Positions 20,027 through 27,398 of a stretch of 64,000 nt of DNA are shown piece by piece. Position numbers and translations under genes: made by a program. Where the stretch lies: the NCBI GenBank assembly GCA_003576695.1, contig QOZQ01000008.1, forward strand, positions 62,001 to 126,000, read 5' to 3'. This DNA is from Taklimakanibacter lacteus (GTDB lineage: Bacteria; Pseudomonadota; Alphaproteobacteria; Rhizobiales; Aestuariivirgaceae). Numbering within the stretch: the first letter of the stretch is position 1; the number at the start of each line of letters is the position of its first letter. A model generated the notes under the pieces. It did not search any database. It worked only from the letters and a program-made list of their open reading frames with translations, and was not told the origin of the DNA.

Positions 20027-20629
20027 ATGCCTACCAAGATAATTGCGGTCCACAACGATGCCTCCCTAGCCGGTGACCTGACACATGCAACGACGGGTGC
20101 CGCCGCCGCCGGATACCAAGTAATTCCAAGCTTTACCGGGCCTGGTGATCTCATTACCAGCGTCGGCGCTATACTCGACGCGAACAGCTTCGATTGCTTG
20201 GAGCTGCTTGAGATCGTCGCTCACGGAGACCCGACTTACCTCGACGATATTCTCGATGAGCCTTCCTTCGGTGCAAGTCTCAAGACTGTGAGACTCTGTG
20301 ATGTGTGTCACCTGTACCTCTCTGGATGCAACACCGCCGTCAATCTCAGTCGAATGTTCAGTCATGCTCAGCTGGTTTCGCTCCATGGACCAACTGTGGC
20401 CGCTGATGGAGTGATGCTAACTGTCTACGGCGCAAAGGGGTATGTTGCCGGCTTGCACATGGACGGGTCGGAGGACACCGTCGGCAACAGGGGCGTAGGT
20501 GGTGTTTACTTGGCCGGATATCCGGACGCACCCGATGGAAGCGGTAATCCCGGAGTGAACATCGGCTCGATCAATGCTGTCGGGCAAGCCTGCTGGAGGG
20601 GTTATCGCGAAGGCAGGAGGGTCATATGA
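20027..20629 (+). CDS. Uncharacterised protein with caspase/CHAT-like His-Cys arrangement (DUF4347-like)
   Basis: This 200-residue protein has no family I can name firmly. Its core follows the pattern of DUF4347/CHAT-type clan CD folds: strand, then IVAHGDP (His66-Gly67), a helix, then a strand ending LSGCNTA (Cys101), and a later strand VSLHGP. A His followed by a Cys about 35 residues on, each at the end of a hydrophobic strand, is the catalytic dyad layout of caspase-like peptidases. No signal peptide is visible. GAGGT precedes the ATG at 20027. It is coupled to the 95-residue gene by a 4-base overlap. Base composition is visibly less GC-rich than the flanks, suggesting acquisition by transfer. 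Protease activity is a hypothesis. Confidence 0.75.
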   Translation: MPTKIIAVHNDASLAGDLTHATTGAAAAGYQVIPSFTGPGDLITSVGAILDANSFDCLELLEIVAHGDPTYLDDILDEPSFGASLKTVRLCDVCHLYLSGCNTAVNLSRMFSHAQLVSLHGPTVAADGVMLTVYGAKGYVAGLHMDGSEDTVGNRGVGGVYLAGYPDAPDGSGNPGVNIGSINAVGQACWRGYREGRRVI

Positions 20630-20913
20630 TCAGGATCAAGATTGCAGACCCATCCACCCGTCGTGGCATTATCCTCGACGATGTGCAAAGCGACATGTTT
20701 CTCAAGGAACTGGCTCGGACACAGGGTGACATCGAGCCTGCTGGCGACCATCTGCAGCGTGTAGCCTCCGACATGACCATCAGGGTGGTGGATGATGCCG
20801 CGCCTGTCCGTGAATATCTCATCTACGGACGCAGCGTCTTGTTTGATACCCAAGACAAGACCATGCGGCAATTCTATATGGGTCTGCTGCTACAGGAGTG
20901 GCTTTCGAGATGA
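20626..20913 (+). CDS. Small hypothetical protein coupled to caspase-like gene
   Basis: This soluble protein of 95 residues is rich in charged residues, with no signal peptide, membrane segment, cysteine or metal motif. Its ATG overlaps the stop of the upstream caspase-like gene (ATGA), so the two are almost certainly co-translated. The predicted order is strand-rich N-terminus (MIRIKIADP), a helix around residues 20-33, more strands, then a C-terminal amphipathic helix (MRQFYMGLLLQEWLSR). It could be an inhibitor, chaperone or substrate of the partner, but nothing in the sequence decides. The gene ends 19 bp before the convergent DMT transporter gene. Confidence 0.7.
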   Translation: MIRIKIADPSTRRGIILDDVQSDMFLKELARTQGDIEPAGDHLQRVASDMTIRVVDDAAPVREYLIYGRSVLFDTQDKTMRQFYMGLLLQEWLSR

Positions 20914-20931
20914 CGTATTCTGTGACCTGGG

Positions 20932-21828
20932 TCACTTGGTGAGATTGACCACGATCACGCCGATAAGCGCCATGGCGCCACCGATGATGGCGATGAGCCC
21001 CGGCACTTCGCCCAGCCACAGGAAGCCGAGCAGCGTCGAGATGGGCGGCACGCTGTAGAGGAAATTGGATGCGCGGCTGGCCGGGAATTTCGACAGCATC
21101 ACCGAATAGGTCGCATAGGCGACCATGCTGGGGCCGAGCCCCAGATAGACGACGGCGAACAATGCCTCCGGCGAGGCATGCGGCAGCTGCATCGCCGCTG
21201 CCGGCATGAAAGGCGCCAGGATGAGCGCGCCGATCACGATGTTCCATGCCGCGACCGTGACCGGATGGTGCTTCTTCAGGATGGGTTTCTGCACGATGGT
21301 GGTGATGGTGTTGCACAAAGCAGCACCGAAGATGAAGAGCGCGCCGATGTCGATGCGCAATCCCTCGCCTTCGCCCAGCGCAATAAGACCGATGCCGGCG
21401 AAGGAAATCACCGTGCCGAGCCAGGCGGCGCGGCTGAAGGTCTCGTTCAGCAGCAGCATCGCAAAAATGGCGGTGATGATCGGATTGACATTGATGATGA
21501 AGCTCGCCGCGCCCGCCGAGACCGTCGTCTCGCCGATATTGAGGAGCACGGTATAGAGCGCCACGAAGAAGATGCCGCCGGTGGCGATGCGCCACATCTC
21601 ACGCCATTCGGGCCAGCCTGGCCGGGTGATGAGGAGATAGAGGGCCGCCGGCACCCCGGCGATGGCGAAGCGGGCAGCGCCGAGCTCAACCGGACCGAAG
21701 GCTTCGAGCCCGGCCCGGATGGCCGGGAAGGCCGAGGCCCAGATGAGGATGGTGACGATGACCGCGCCAATGGCGGTCGCGTCGCGCGAGGTCGCGGGTG
21801 ATGATGAGGCAGCGGACATGCGCCCCAT
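20932..21828 (-). CDS. DMT-superfamily (EamA) transporter
   Basis: This 298-residue inner-membrane protein has ten hydrophobic segments arranged as two EamA repeats. The first begins AVIVTILIWASAFPAIRAGLEAFGP, and the second covers GLGPSMVAYATYSVMLSKFPASRASNFLYSVPPISTLLGFLWLGE, with the family's characteristic proline/glutamate pattern. EamA carriers usually export amino acids, nucleosides or other metabolites; the substrate is not predictable. It is divergent from a LysR regulator with about 50 bp between start codons, a frequent regulator-exporter pairing. The perfect dyad at 21872-21896 probably governs both. Confidence 0.9.
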   Translation of the reverse strand: MGRMSAASSSPATSRDATAIGAVIVTILIWASAFPAIRAGLEAFGPVELGAARFAIAGVPAALYLLITRPGWPEWREMWRIATGGIFFVALYTVLLNIGETTVSAGAASFIINVNPIITAIFAMLLLNETFSRAAWLGTVISFAGIGLIALGEGEGLRIDIGALFIFGAALCNTITTIVQKPILKKHHPVTVAAWNIVIGALILAPFMPAAAMQLPHASPEALFAVVYLGLGPSMVAYATYSVMLSKFPASRASNFLYSVPPISTLLGFLWLGEVPGLIAIIGGAMALIGVIVVNLTK

Positions 21829-21847
21829 GTCGGCTGGAACGAGCTCC

Positions 21848-21896
21848 TTGACAAACGAAACAATCGACTATGAGCTGTGAGCATGGATCACAGCTC
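21848..21896 (+). promoter_or_regulatory. Candidate lysR promoter and perfect 9-bp dyad over the lysR start codon
   Basis: GAGCTGTGA (21872-21880) is repeated exactly inverted as TCACAGCTC (21888-21896) around a 7-base spacer that contains the ATG at 21883. Its core fits the T-N11-A shape of LysR sites. TTGACA (21848-21853) and TATGAG (21869-21874), separated by 15 bases, resemble a promoter whose transcript would begin almost at the start codon. The position implies autorepression and control of the divergent DMT gene. Confidence 0.6.
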
Positions 21897-22803
21897 TTTG
21901 CCGCCCCTCGATACGCTGCGCGCCTTCGACACGGCCGCGCGCACCGGGAGCTTCTCGGCGACCGCCGACACGCTCAACCTCACCCATGGCGCGGTGAGCC
22001 GCCAGATCGCCAAGCTCGAGCGCTGGTTCGGCCACCGCCTCTTCGCCCGCCAGGCCCGAGGCGTCGCCCTGACACCGGAAGGCCAGCGCCTGTTCTTGCG
22101 CACCACCGAGGCCTTCTCGATCATCGCCGACGGCTCGGACCGCTGGGTGGATGCGCGCGGCAGCGCCGTGGTCCGGCTGACCTCGATTCCTTCGGTCAGC
22201 GGCCTGTGGCTGATGCAGCGCCTGAACCGGTTCGAAGGCAGCGACCCGCCTTTGCGCATCGAGCTCACCGTGGAACATCGCCATGTCGACCTCGAAGCGG
22301 AAGGGGCGGATCTCGCCATTCGCTGTGGTCGCGGCCGCGTTCCCAACCGCATCTCGGTGCAGCTCTTCGAGGAGCTGTGCTACCCGATCGCCGCGCCCGC
22401 TCTGGCGCGCCGCATCGGATCGGGCAAGCCCGAGCGGCTGCTCGATCATCCGCTCATCCATGATTCTGACGCTTCCGCCTGGCGCGCCTGGTTCTCGACC
22501 CAGGGCATCGACTATCGTCCGCGTCCGCAGGACCGCCGCTTCGAGGATTACAATATGGTGCTGGAGGCCGCTGCCCATGGGCTGGGGATTGCGCTGGCGC
22601 GGCCCCCGATGATCGAGGGGCCGCAACATCGCGACCGCTTCATGCAGGTCGATCAGCACCGGGTGAAGAACCCTGTTTCCTATTGGCTCGATCGGCCGCA
22701 GGGCAAGCCAAGGCCCGCCGCCATCATCCTGGCGCGGCGGATCATGGCGGAAGCTGCCATTCCACAGGGAAGTGCAGAAAACTTCATTGCTGCAGATAGT
22801 TAG
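21883..22803 (+). CDS. LysR family transcriptional regulator (GcvA-like)
   Basis: This LysR-type regulator of about 306 residues has an N-terminal winged helix (PLDTLRAFDTAARTGSFSATADTLNLTHGAVSRQIAKLE, residues about 8-46) that closely follows the GcvA/AmpR subgroup, and a periplasmic-binding-like effector domain. The ATG at 21883 is taken as start; an in-frame GTG lies two codons upstream at 21877. The gene is divergent from an EamA transporter, which it probably activates or represses in response to the exported metabolite. A 9-bp perfect inverted repeat spans its own start codon. Confidence 0.92.
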   Translation: MDHSSLPPLDTLRAFDTAARTGSFSATADTLNLTHGAVSRQIAKLERWFGHRLFARQARGVALTPEGQRLFLRTTEAFSIIADGSDRWVDARGSAVVRLTSIPSVSGLWLMQRLNRFEGSDPPLRIELTVEHRHVDLEAEGADLAIRCGRGRVPNRISVQLFEELCYPIAAPALARRIGSGKPERLLDHPLIHDSDASAWRAWFSTQGIDYRPRPQDRRFEDYNMVLEAAAHGLGIALARPPMIEGPQHRDRFMQVDQHRVKNPVSYWLDRPQGKPRPAAIILARRIMAEAAIPQGSAENFIAADS

Positions 22804-22839
22804 CCTGCTTTTCTGAAGCCTGCTCTCAGTTGGGAAAAC

Positions 22840-22869
22840 CCTCACCCCGGGGCTCGACCTGAGGTGAGG
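22840..22869. repeat. Intergenic imperfect hairpin between convergent lysR and thrS
   Basis: CCTCACC (22840-22846) pairs with GGTGAGG (22863-22869) around a GC-rich loop in the gap between the two convergent genes. It looks like one of the short GC-rich palindromic intergenic repeats common in Rhizobiales. It could also help terminate transcription, but no T-tract follows on either strand. Confidence 0.4.
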
Positions 22870-22928
22870 AATCTCATCCAGAACAGATAGTTAGGGTGAA
22901 CTCCGCACCTCTTTCGCGCGATCGGGCG

Positions 22929-24896
22929 CTAAGCCGCCTTTTCGCGCTGGACGTCGGGCGGCGTCGCTTCCTCGCTGAGAAGACGCACCACTTCCTCGAG
23001 CTTCAGCGACTGCTGAGCCTGCGAGCCGAGGCGGCGGACATTCAGCGTGCCCTCCTCCATCTCGCGCTTGCCGGCCACGAGGATGACCGGGACCTTGGCC
23101 ACCGAATGCTCGCGGACCTTGTAGTTGATCTTCTCGTTGCGCAGATCGGTCTCGACCCTGAGGCCCGCACGCCGGAGTTCCCGGGCCACTTTCTCGGCAT
23201 AGCCGTCGGCATCGGAAACGATCGTGGTGACGACCGCCTGCACCGGTGCCAGCCAGAGCGGGAAATGCCCGGCAAAGTTCTCGATCAATATGCCGAGGAA
23301 CCGTTCCATCGAGCCGCAGATCGCCCGATGCACCATGACCGGCATCTTCTTCTGGCCATCGGCATCGATATAGTAGGCGCCGAACCGATCCGGCAGGTTG
23401 AAGTCGACCTGGGTGGTGCCGCACTGCCATTCCCGCCCGATCGCATCGCGCAGCGTATATTCGAATTTGGGCCCGTAGAAGGTTCCTTCGCCCGGATTGA
23501 CGCCAGTCTTGATGCGCCCGCCGGACTCGCGTGAAATCCGGTCGAGCACGCGGGTCAGCACGTCCTCGGCATGATCCCACATCGCATCCGTGCCGACCCG
23601 CTTCTCAGGCCGGGTCGCCAGCTTCACCACGAATTCCGTGAAACCGAAATCGGCATAGACCGAGAGGATGAGCTCATTGATCTTGAGGCACTCCTCGGCC
23701 ATCTGCTCCTCGGTGCAGAAGACATGCGCATCGTCCTGGGTGAAACCGCGCACTCGCATGAGGCCATGCAGCGCGCCGGATGGCTCATAGCGATGAACCG
23801 CGCCGAATTCCGCAAGCCTGATGGGGAGATCGCGATAGGACTTGAGACCGTGCTTGAAGATCTGGATGTGTCCGGGGCAATTCATGGGCTTCAGCGCGAA
23901 GACCCGCTGGTCCTCGGTCTCATCGCCCGCCGTCTGCACCTTGAACATGTTTTCGCGATACCAGCCCCAATGGCCCGAGGTCTCCCACAGGACCTTGTCG
24001 AGCACCTGAGGCGCGTTCACTTCCTGATAATCGGCCCTGAGGCGCCGGCGCATATAGGCAATGAGAGCCTGGAACAATGTCCAGCCCTTGGCATGCCAGA
24101 AGACCACGCCCGGTCCCTCTTCCTGGAAGTGGAAAAGGTCCATTTCGCGCCCGAGACGGCGATGATCGCGCTTCTCCGCCTCTTCGAGCGCCGTCAGATA
24201 GGCCTGCAGATCCTTGTCATTGGCCCAGGCGGTGCCATAGATGCGGGTGAGCATCTGGTTTTTGGCGTCGCCTCGCCAATAGGCGCCCGCCACCTTCATC
24301 AGCTTGAAGGCGGAGCCGATCTTGCCGGTCGAGGTCATATGCGGGCCGCGGCAGAGGTCTATCCAGCCGCCCTGGTCGTAGAATTTGATCTCCTGGCCTT
24401 CCGGGATCGCATCGACCAGCTCGACCTTGAACAATTCGCCCCTTGACTTAAAAAATTCCTTGGCCGCTTCACGTGAAACGATTCGTTTAGAAAATGGCTT
24501 GTCGCGCCCGATGATCTCCCGCATTTTCTTCTCGATTGCGGGAAAATCTTCCGGAGTGAAGGGTTCATTCCTGAAAAAGTCGTAGTAGAAGCCATTCTCG
24601 ATGACGGGGCCGATCGTCACCTGGGTGCCGGGATAAAGCTCCTGGACGGCTTCGGCGAGCACATGGGCGGCGTCATGGCGGATGAGCTCCAGCGCCTCGG
24701 CATCGTCCCGGGTGATGATTCGGACTTTCGCATCCTGGGTGATGGGATCGGCCAGATCGACCAGAACCCCGTCCTTCATCAGGGCGACGGCCTTTTTCTC
24801 GAGTGACTTGGAAATGGAGGCGGCGAGCTTGGCGCCTGAAAGTCCCGGTTGCACCTGGCGCACGGCGCCATCGGGAAAGGTCAGATTTATCATCAT
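22929..24896 (-). CDS. thrS: Threonine-tRNA ligase
   Basis: This 655-residue class II aminoacyl-tRNA synthetase charges tRNA-Thr. Its layout is complete: an N-terminal TGS domain ([13 protein letters not shown]), the editing domain with the zinc-like [11 protein letters not shown] motif near residue 75 and the downstream YCxxH-like region, the catalytic core with motif 2 ([30 protein letters not shown]) and the motif 3 region ([19 protein letters not shown]), and a C-terminal anticodon-binding domain. The ATG at 24896 is used because AGGAGAA precedes it; an upstream in-frame ATG at 24983 would add 29 atypical residues. In many Rhizobiales it neighbours yidD; here an RHS island separates the two. 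Confidence 0.97.
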   Translation of the reverse strand: MMINLTFPDGAVRQVQPGLSGAKLAASISKSLEKKAVALMKDGVLVDLADPITQDAKVRIITRDDAEALELIRHDAAHVLAEAVQELYPGTQVTIGPVIENGFYYDFFRNEPFTPEDFPAIEKKMREIIGRDKPFSKRIVSREAAKEFFKSRGELFKVELVDAIPEGQEIKFYDQGGWIDLCRGPHMTSTGKIGSAFKLMKVAGAYWRGDAKNQMLTRIYGTAWANDKDLQAYLTALEEAEKRDHRRLGREMDLFHFQEEGPGVVFWHAKGWTLFQALIAYMRRRLRADYQEVNAPQVLDKVLWETSGHWGWYRENMFKVQTAGDETEDQRVFALKPMNCPGHIQIFKHGLKSYRDLPIRLAEFGAVHRYEPSGALHGLMRVRGFTQDDAHVFCTEEQMAEECLKINELILSVYADFGFTEFVVKLATRPEKRVGTDAMWDHAEDVLTRVLDRISRESGGRIKTGVNPGEGTFYGPKFEYTLRDAIGREWQCGTTQVDFNLPDRFGAYYIDADGQKKMPVMVHRAICGSMERFLGILIENFAGHFPLWLAPVQAVVTTIVSDADGYAEKVARELRRAGLRVETDLRNEKINYKVREHSVAKVPVILVAGKREMEEGTLNVRRLGSQAQQSLKLEEVVRLLSEEATPPDVQREKAA

Positions 24897-25092
24897 GTTC
24901 TCCTGCTCACTCCTGCAAACGCAGCAGGTAAGCCTTGGGTGGTTGACGGCGCCGCTTATGGCAGCGGCGGCCATGCCGGTCAACCGAAGAGGTTAATCCG
25001 CAGTCGGATCAAATACAGATCGATAACTTCCCATTAACCTTAACAAGTCATCATCCCTGACTGAACTGCAGCGCAACACGTTGGGGACAACT

Positions 25093-25782
25093 ATGACTAA
25101 GCATCTTCTTCGCCTTTCACTTTGCACCGCCGCTCTCTTCGCCGTGACCCCCGTGGCCTATGCCGCGGACTACGAGCCCCCGCCGGCGCCTGAAGTCGGC
25201 TGGACCGGCCCCTATATTGGCGGCTTCGTCGGCGGCACTTTCGTGGAAGGCAACTATGACAATGGCGGTGATCCAGAACTGAGCGGCACCGGCGGCTATG
25301 GCGGCGTCCTTGGCGGTTACCTTTATGATTTCGGCGGGATCGTGGTGGGTATCGAAGCCGACTATGGCTGGGGCTTCGACACGACGGCCCAGAATCGTGA
25401 TCCTTCTGAAGCGGTGGATATGGAATTCGATGGCATTGGCACTATCCGTGGCCGACTCGGCTGGGCCGATGATGATACCCTGATCTATGCGACAGGCGGC
25501 TATGGTTGGATCGAGGCCACCTTGAGCGGCCTCGTCGGCCCGAACTCCGTTCCCGACGATGACCAGCAAACTCATGAAGGCTGGGTGATCGGCGGTGGTA
25601 TCGAACATCGCCTCTTCGACAGCGGCCTCAGCGCCCGTCTCGAATATCTCTATGGCGATTTCGATGGCGCCGACTACACGCTGACCGACGGTGACCAAGT
25701 CACTGGCACCGCCGCGGTTGAACTCGACAATGTTCACATCGTGCGCGCGGCTCTCATCTACAATTTCGGCAATCTCTGGTAA
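25093..25782 (+). CDS. Outer-membrane beta-barrel protein (Omp25/porin-family)
   Basis: This 229-residue protein has a signal peptide (basic start, hydrophobic core, cleavage near AYAAD at about residue 23) followed by WTGPYIGGFVGG, the hallmark start of the Rhizobiales Omp25/31-like small barrels. Alternating hydrophobic strands with glycines and a C-terminal strand ending in Trp (LIYNFGNLW) support insertion by the BAM machinery as an 8-stranded barrel. The ATG at 25093 follows GGGGACA; an upstream TTG at 25081 is unlikely. A strong intrinsic terminator follows at 25808. It probably adds envelope stability; a specific function cannot be read. Confidence 0.92.
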   Translation: MTKHLLRLSLCTAALFAVTPVAYAADYEPPPAPEVGWTGPYIGGFVGGTFVEGNYDNGGDPELSGTGGYGGVLGGYLYDFGGIVVGIEADYGWGFDTTAQNRDPSEAVDMEFDGIGTIRGRLGWADDDTLIYATGGYGWIEATLSGLVGPNSVPDDDQQTHEGWVIGGGIEHRLFDSGLSARLEYLYGDFDGADYTLTDGDQVTGTAAVELDNVHIVRAALIYNFGNLW

Positions 25783-25807
25783 GTTGCTTAGCTGCCTGCA
25801 GTCCGAA

Positions 25808-25835
25808 GGCGCCGGAGCTTTCTCCGGCGCCTTTT
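25808..25835 (+). terminator. Intrinsic terminator of the outer-membrane protein gene
   Basis: GGCGCCGGAG (25808-25817) pairs perfectly with CTCCGGCGCC (25822-25831) over a CTTT loop and is followed by TTTTCT. It lies 26 bp after the stop codon. Its right arm begins the 27-bp repeat that reappears at 33934, so this hairpin belonged to the junction before the RHS insertion. Confidence 0.92.
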
Positions 25836-25852
25836 CTATTTCCGCCGCCACA
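25826..25852. repeat. Left 27-bp direct repeat of the RHS island (att-like)
   Basis: It begins GGCGCCTTTTCTATTTC and continues into GCCGCCACA, matching 33934-33960 at 26 of 27 positions (C versus T at position 18). On the minus strand it encodes the last residues and stop of a YidD-like C-terminus (VWRRK, stop). It therefore looks like a duplicated 3' end of yidD left at the far side of the insertion. Confidence 0.75.
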
Positions 25853-27050
25853 CGGTATGCAGCAAGTTGAATAGAATGACGAGCGAACGACCCTACCTGC
25901 TCGTTGGCGATTGGATTCCACCAAGTCCTTAAGCGATGTTTCTCACCGAACAGCTCCTCAGCACCACACAGATCGAGCCCACATACTGTTGGGATCCGAC
26001 AATGTATGAGGGGTCGAATTTGCACGATACTTACGTGACGGAAAAGCCCTGAGGGTTCCAAAGGCTTAATGCTTCGCCCAGAGCGTTCTGTTCCTACGGG
26101 CAGGCTTTCGAGGAATCCGCCCTCGCGCAACAACACGTAGCTTGGCCGCGACTGGGTTCGATGCGATCAACGGGCGGTTCACCACATATTCGCCGAGAGC
26201 CTCGGCGCCATCACTATGATACATGCAGGGGTTGGCAGAGCCGCCTAACGATGTGCTTTTGCCTGCGCGCTTAGAGGCTCAGGCGCAACAGAACCTGCAT
26301 GACCTGGGGCGGTCGTAGTGCATGACCGAAAAAAGTGCTTGCGTAGTGCTGATACGCTTCGCCAGGCCCGGCAGTCCTAGTCCAGATCGGCCTCACATCA
26401 AGGCCCTTGCAGCAGCATGAAGGCTAGCAACTTCAGACCTCTTAAACTGAGCATCTGAGGAAGTGCCGCCGTCGTCCCACTTCTCCTCATCGTCCGACGG
26501 CGCGACGCTGTTGCAGAAATCCAGTGGGATAAGAACGCCGAAGCCGATATTGACCTGGATCTGGCTGAACTCGACCTTGCCGTGCATGCAATCGAGCAGC
26601 ATGCCGGATGATGTTGGTGGCGCCTGGACGGGCGGAGGTGATTGTCCTGCCGGGCAGGTGCCTGCATGGGCGGCGGGTCGCCTTGCGCCATCGGCTTCGC
26701 GTGACGGTGGCCCGTCTCGGTGAGGAGTGTCGGAACCGCGGAATTCCGTCCCTTGATGCACCGTGATGTTGGGATGGGAGAAAAGAATGAGGCAGGCCTG
26801 GTTTGAGAAAGCCCGTCGCAGCCTGCGGTTTGAGCGCAAGCGGGTTCAGAATCGAAACGCCCGCGGGTTTGAGCCGCGGGCACAATTTTCTGAATCCTGA
26901 TATTTCCCAAATCTCATTCTTTGGTCCGCAAAGTCAAGCCCTTATTTGTCAGATGTCGAATGGATCACCGCAAGGAGAAATCACGCCAGCCAAAACCGTC
27001 AAAACTGATCGCCGCTTGAGCCTCTTCAATGCGTAGCAACTGTCAGGTGA
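25853..27050. other. 1.2-kb stretch without a convincing gene (left part of the island)
   Basis: Reading frames here lack credible ribosome-binding sites and recognisable motifs. The best frame, on the minus strand at about 26393-26839, contains a stretch (MLLDCMHGKVEFSQIQVN onward) that could be a decayed reading frame, but its N-terminal part is low-complexity and arginine-rich. Three GTTTGAG-containing short repeats and a strong hairpin lie at 26810-26881. I regard the segment as degraded or regulatory DNA. Confidence 0.5.
26859..26881. terminator. Perfect 8-bp hairpin, possible terminator
   Basis: GCCCGCGG (26859-26866) pairs with CCGCGGGC (26874-26881) around a GTTTGAG loop and is followed on the plus strand by ACAATTTTC. 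It is about 170 bp beyond the end of the leftward RHS/small-protein operon and could limit read-through. The same GTTTGAG loop sequence recurs twice just upstream. Confidence 0.45.
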
Positions 27051-27398
27051 CTACTGCTCTTTTACACGCTGTACAATCATCGTTGCATCAAAAGGTGCAC
27101 TTAGATTGGTGTTACACCGACGACAGCTCTGCAACAACAAAAATGGGTTGGCCCATTGTCTGTAAAACGCGCCTATTGGATCATGAACACCGCAATATGG
27201 GCAAGAAAGTATTCTCCTCGCCCTTACCACAATTATGATCAGCGCTAGAACTCCCACAAACCAGGGAGCTGCGCTGGCAAATACTATAATTAGGAACATT
27301 GTGATGAGAGCGGCCGCGAACAACTGAGTATAGATTTTAATAGCCCGGCGCCTCAAAACCGAGAACACCGTCTCAGTCCCAAATTCTATGTTCATCAT
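27051..27398 (-). CDS. Small membrane protein with zinc-ribbon cysteines, candidate RHS immunity protein
   Basis: This protein of about 115 residues has two adjacent hydrophobic segments (about residues 20-63) followed by CPYC and, 25 residues later, CRRC, a likely zinc ribbon on one membrane face. It starts at ATGATGA, where its tandem ATG codons overlap the stop of the RHS gene, so it is translated only together with it. A small cognate gene directly after an RHS C-terminal tip is the usual position of the immunity protein. A membrane location would suit protection against a toxin acting at the envelope. No homologue is recognised by eye, and the immunity role is inferred from position. GC content is low, like the RHS tip. 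Confidence 0.7.
   Translation of the reverse strand: MMNIEFGTETVFSVLRRRAIKIYTQLFAAALITMFLIIVFASAAPWFVGVLALIIIVVRARRILSCPYCGVHDPIGAFYRQWANPFLLLQSCRRCNTNLSAPFDATMIVQRVKEQ

Noticed and set aside
24897-25010. Small CCTGC/GCAGG hairpin before the thrS ribosome-binding site
   Set aside because: Only five base pairs; E. coli-like ThrRS leader control cannot be claimed from this.
26393-26885. Overlapping minus-strand frames in the left part of the island
   Set aside because: Three frames compete, none with a start signal or family. One stretch could be a decayed gene, so the region is described as non-coding rather than annotated.
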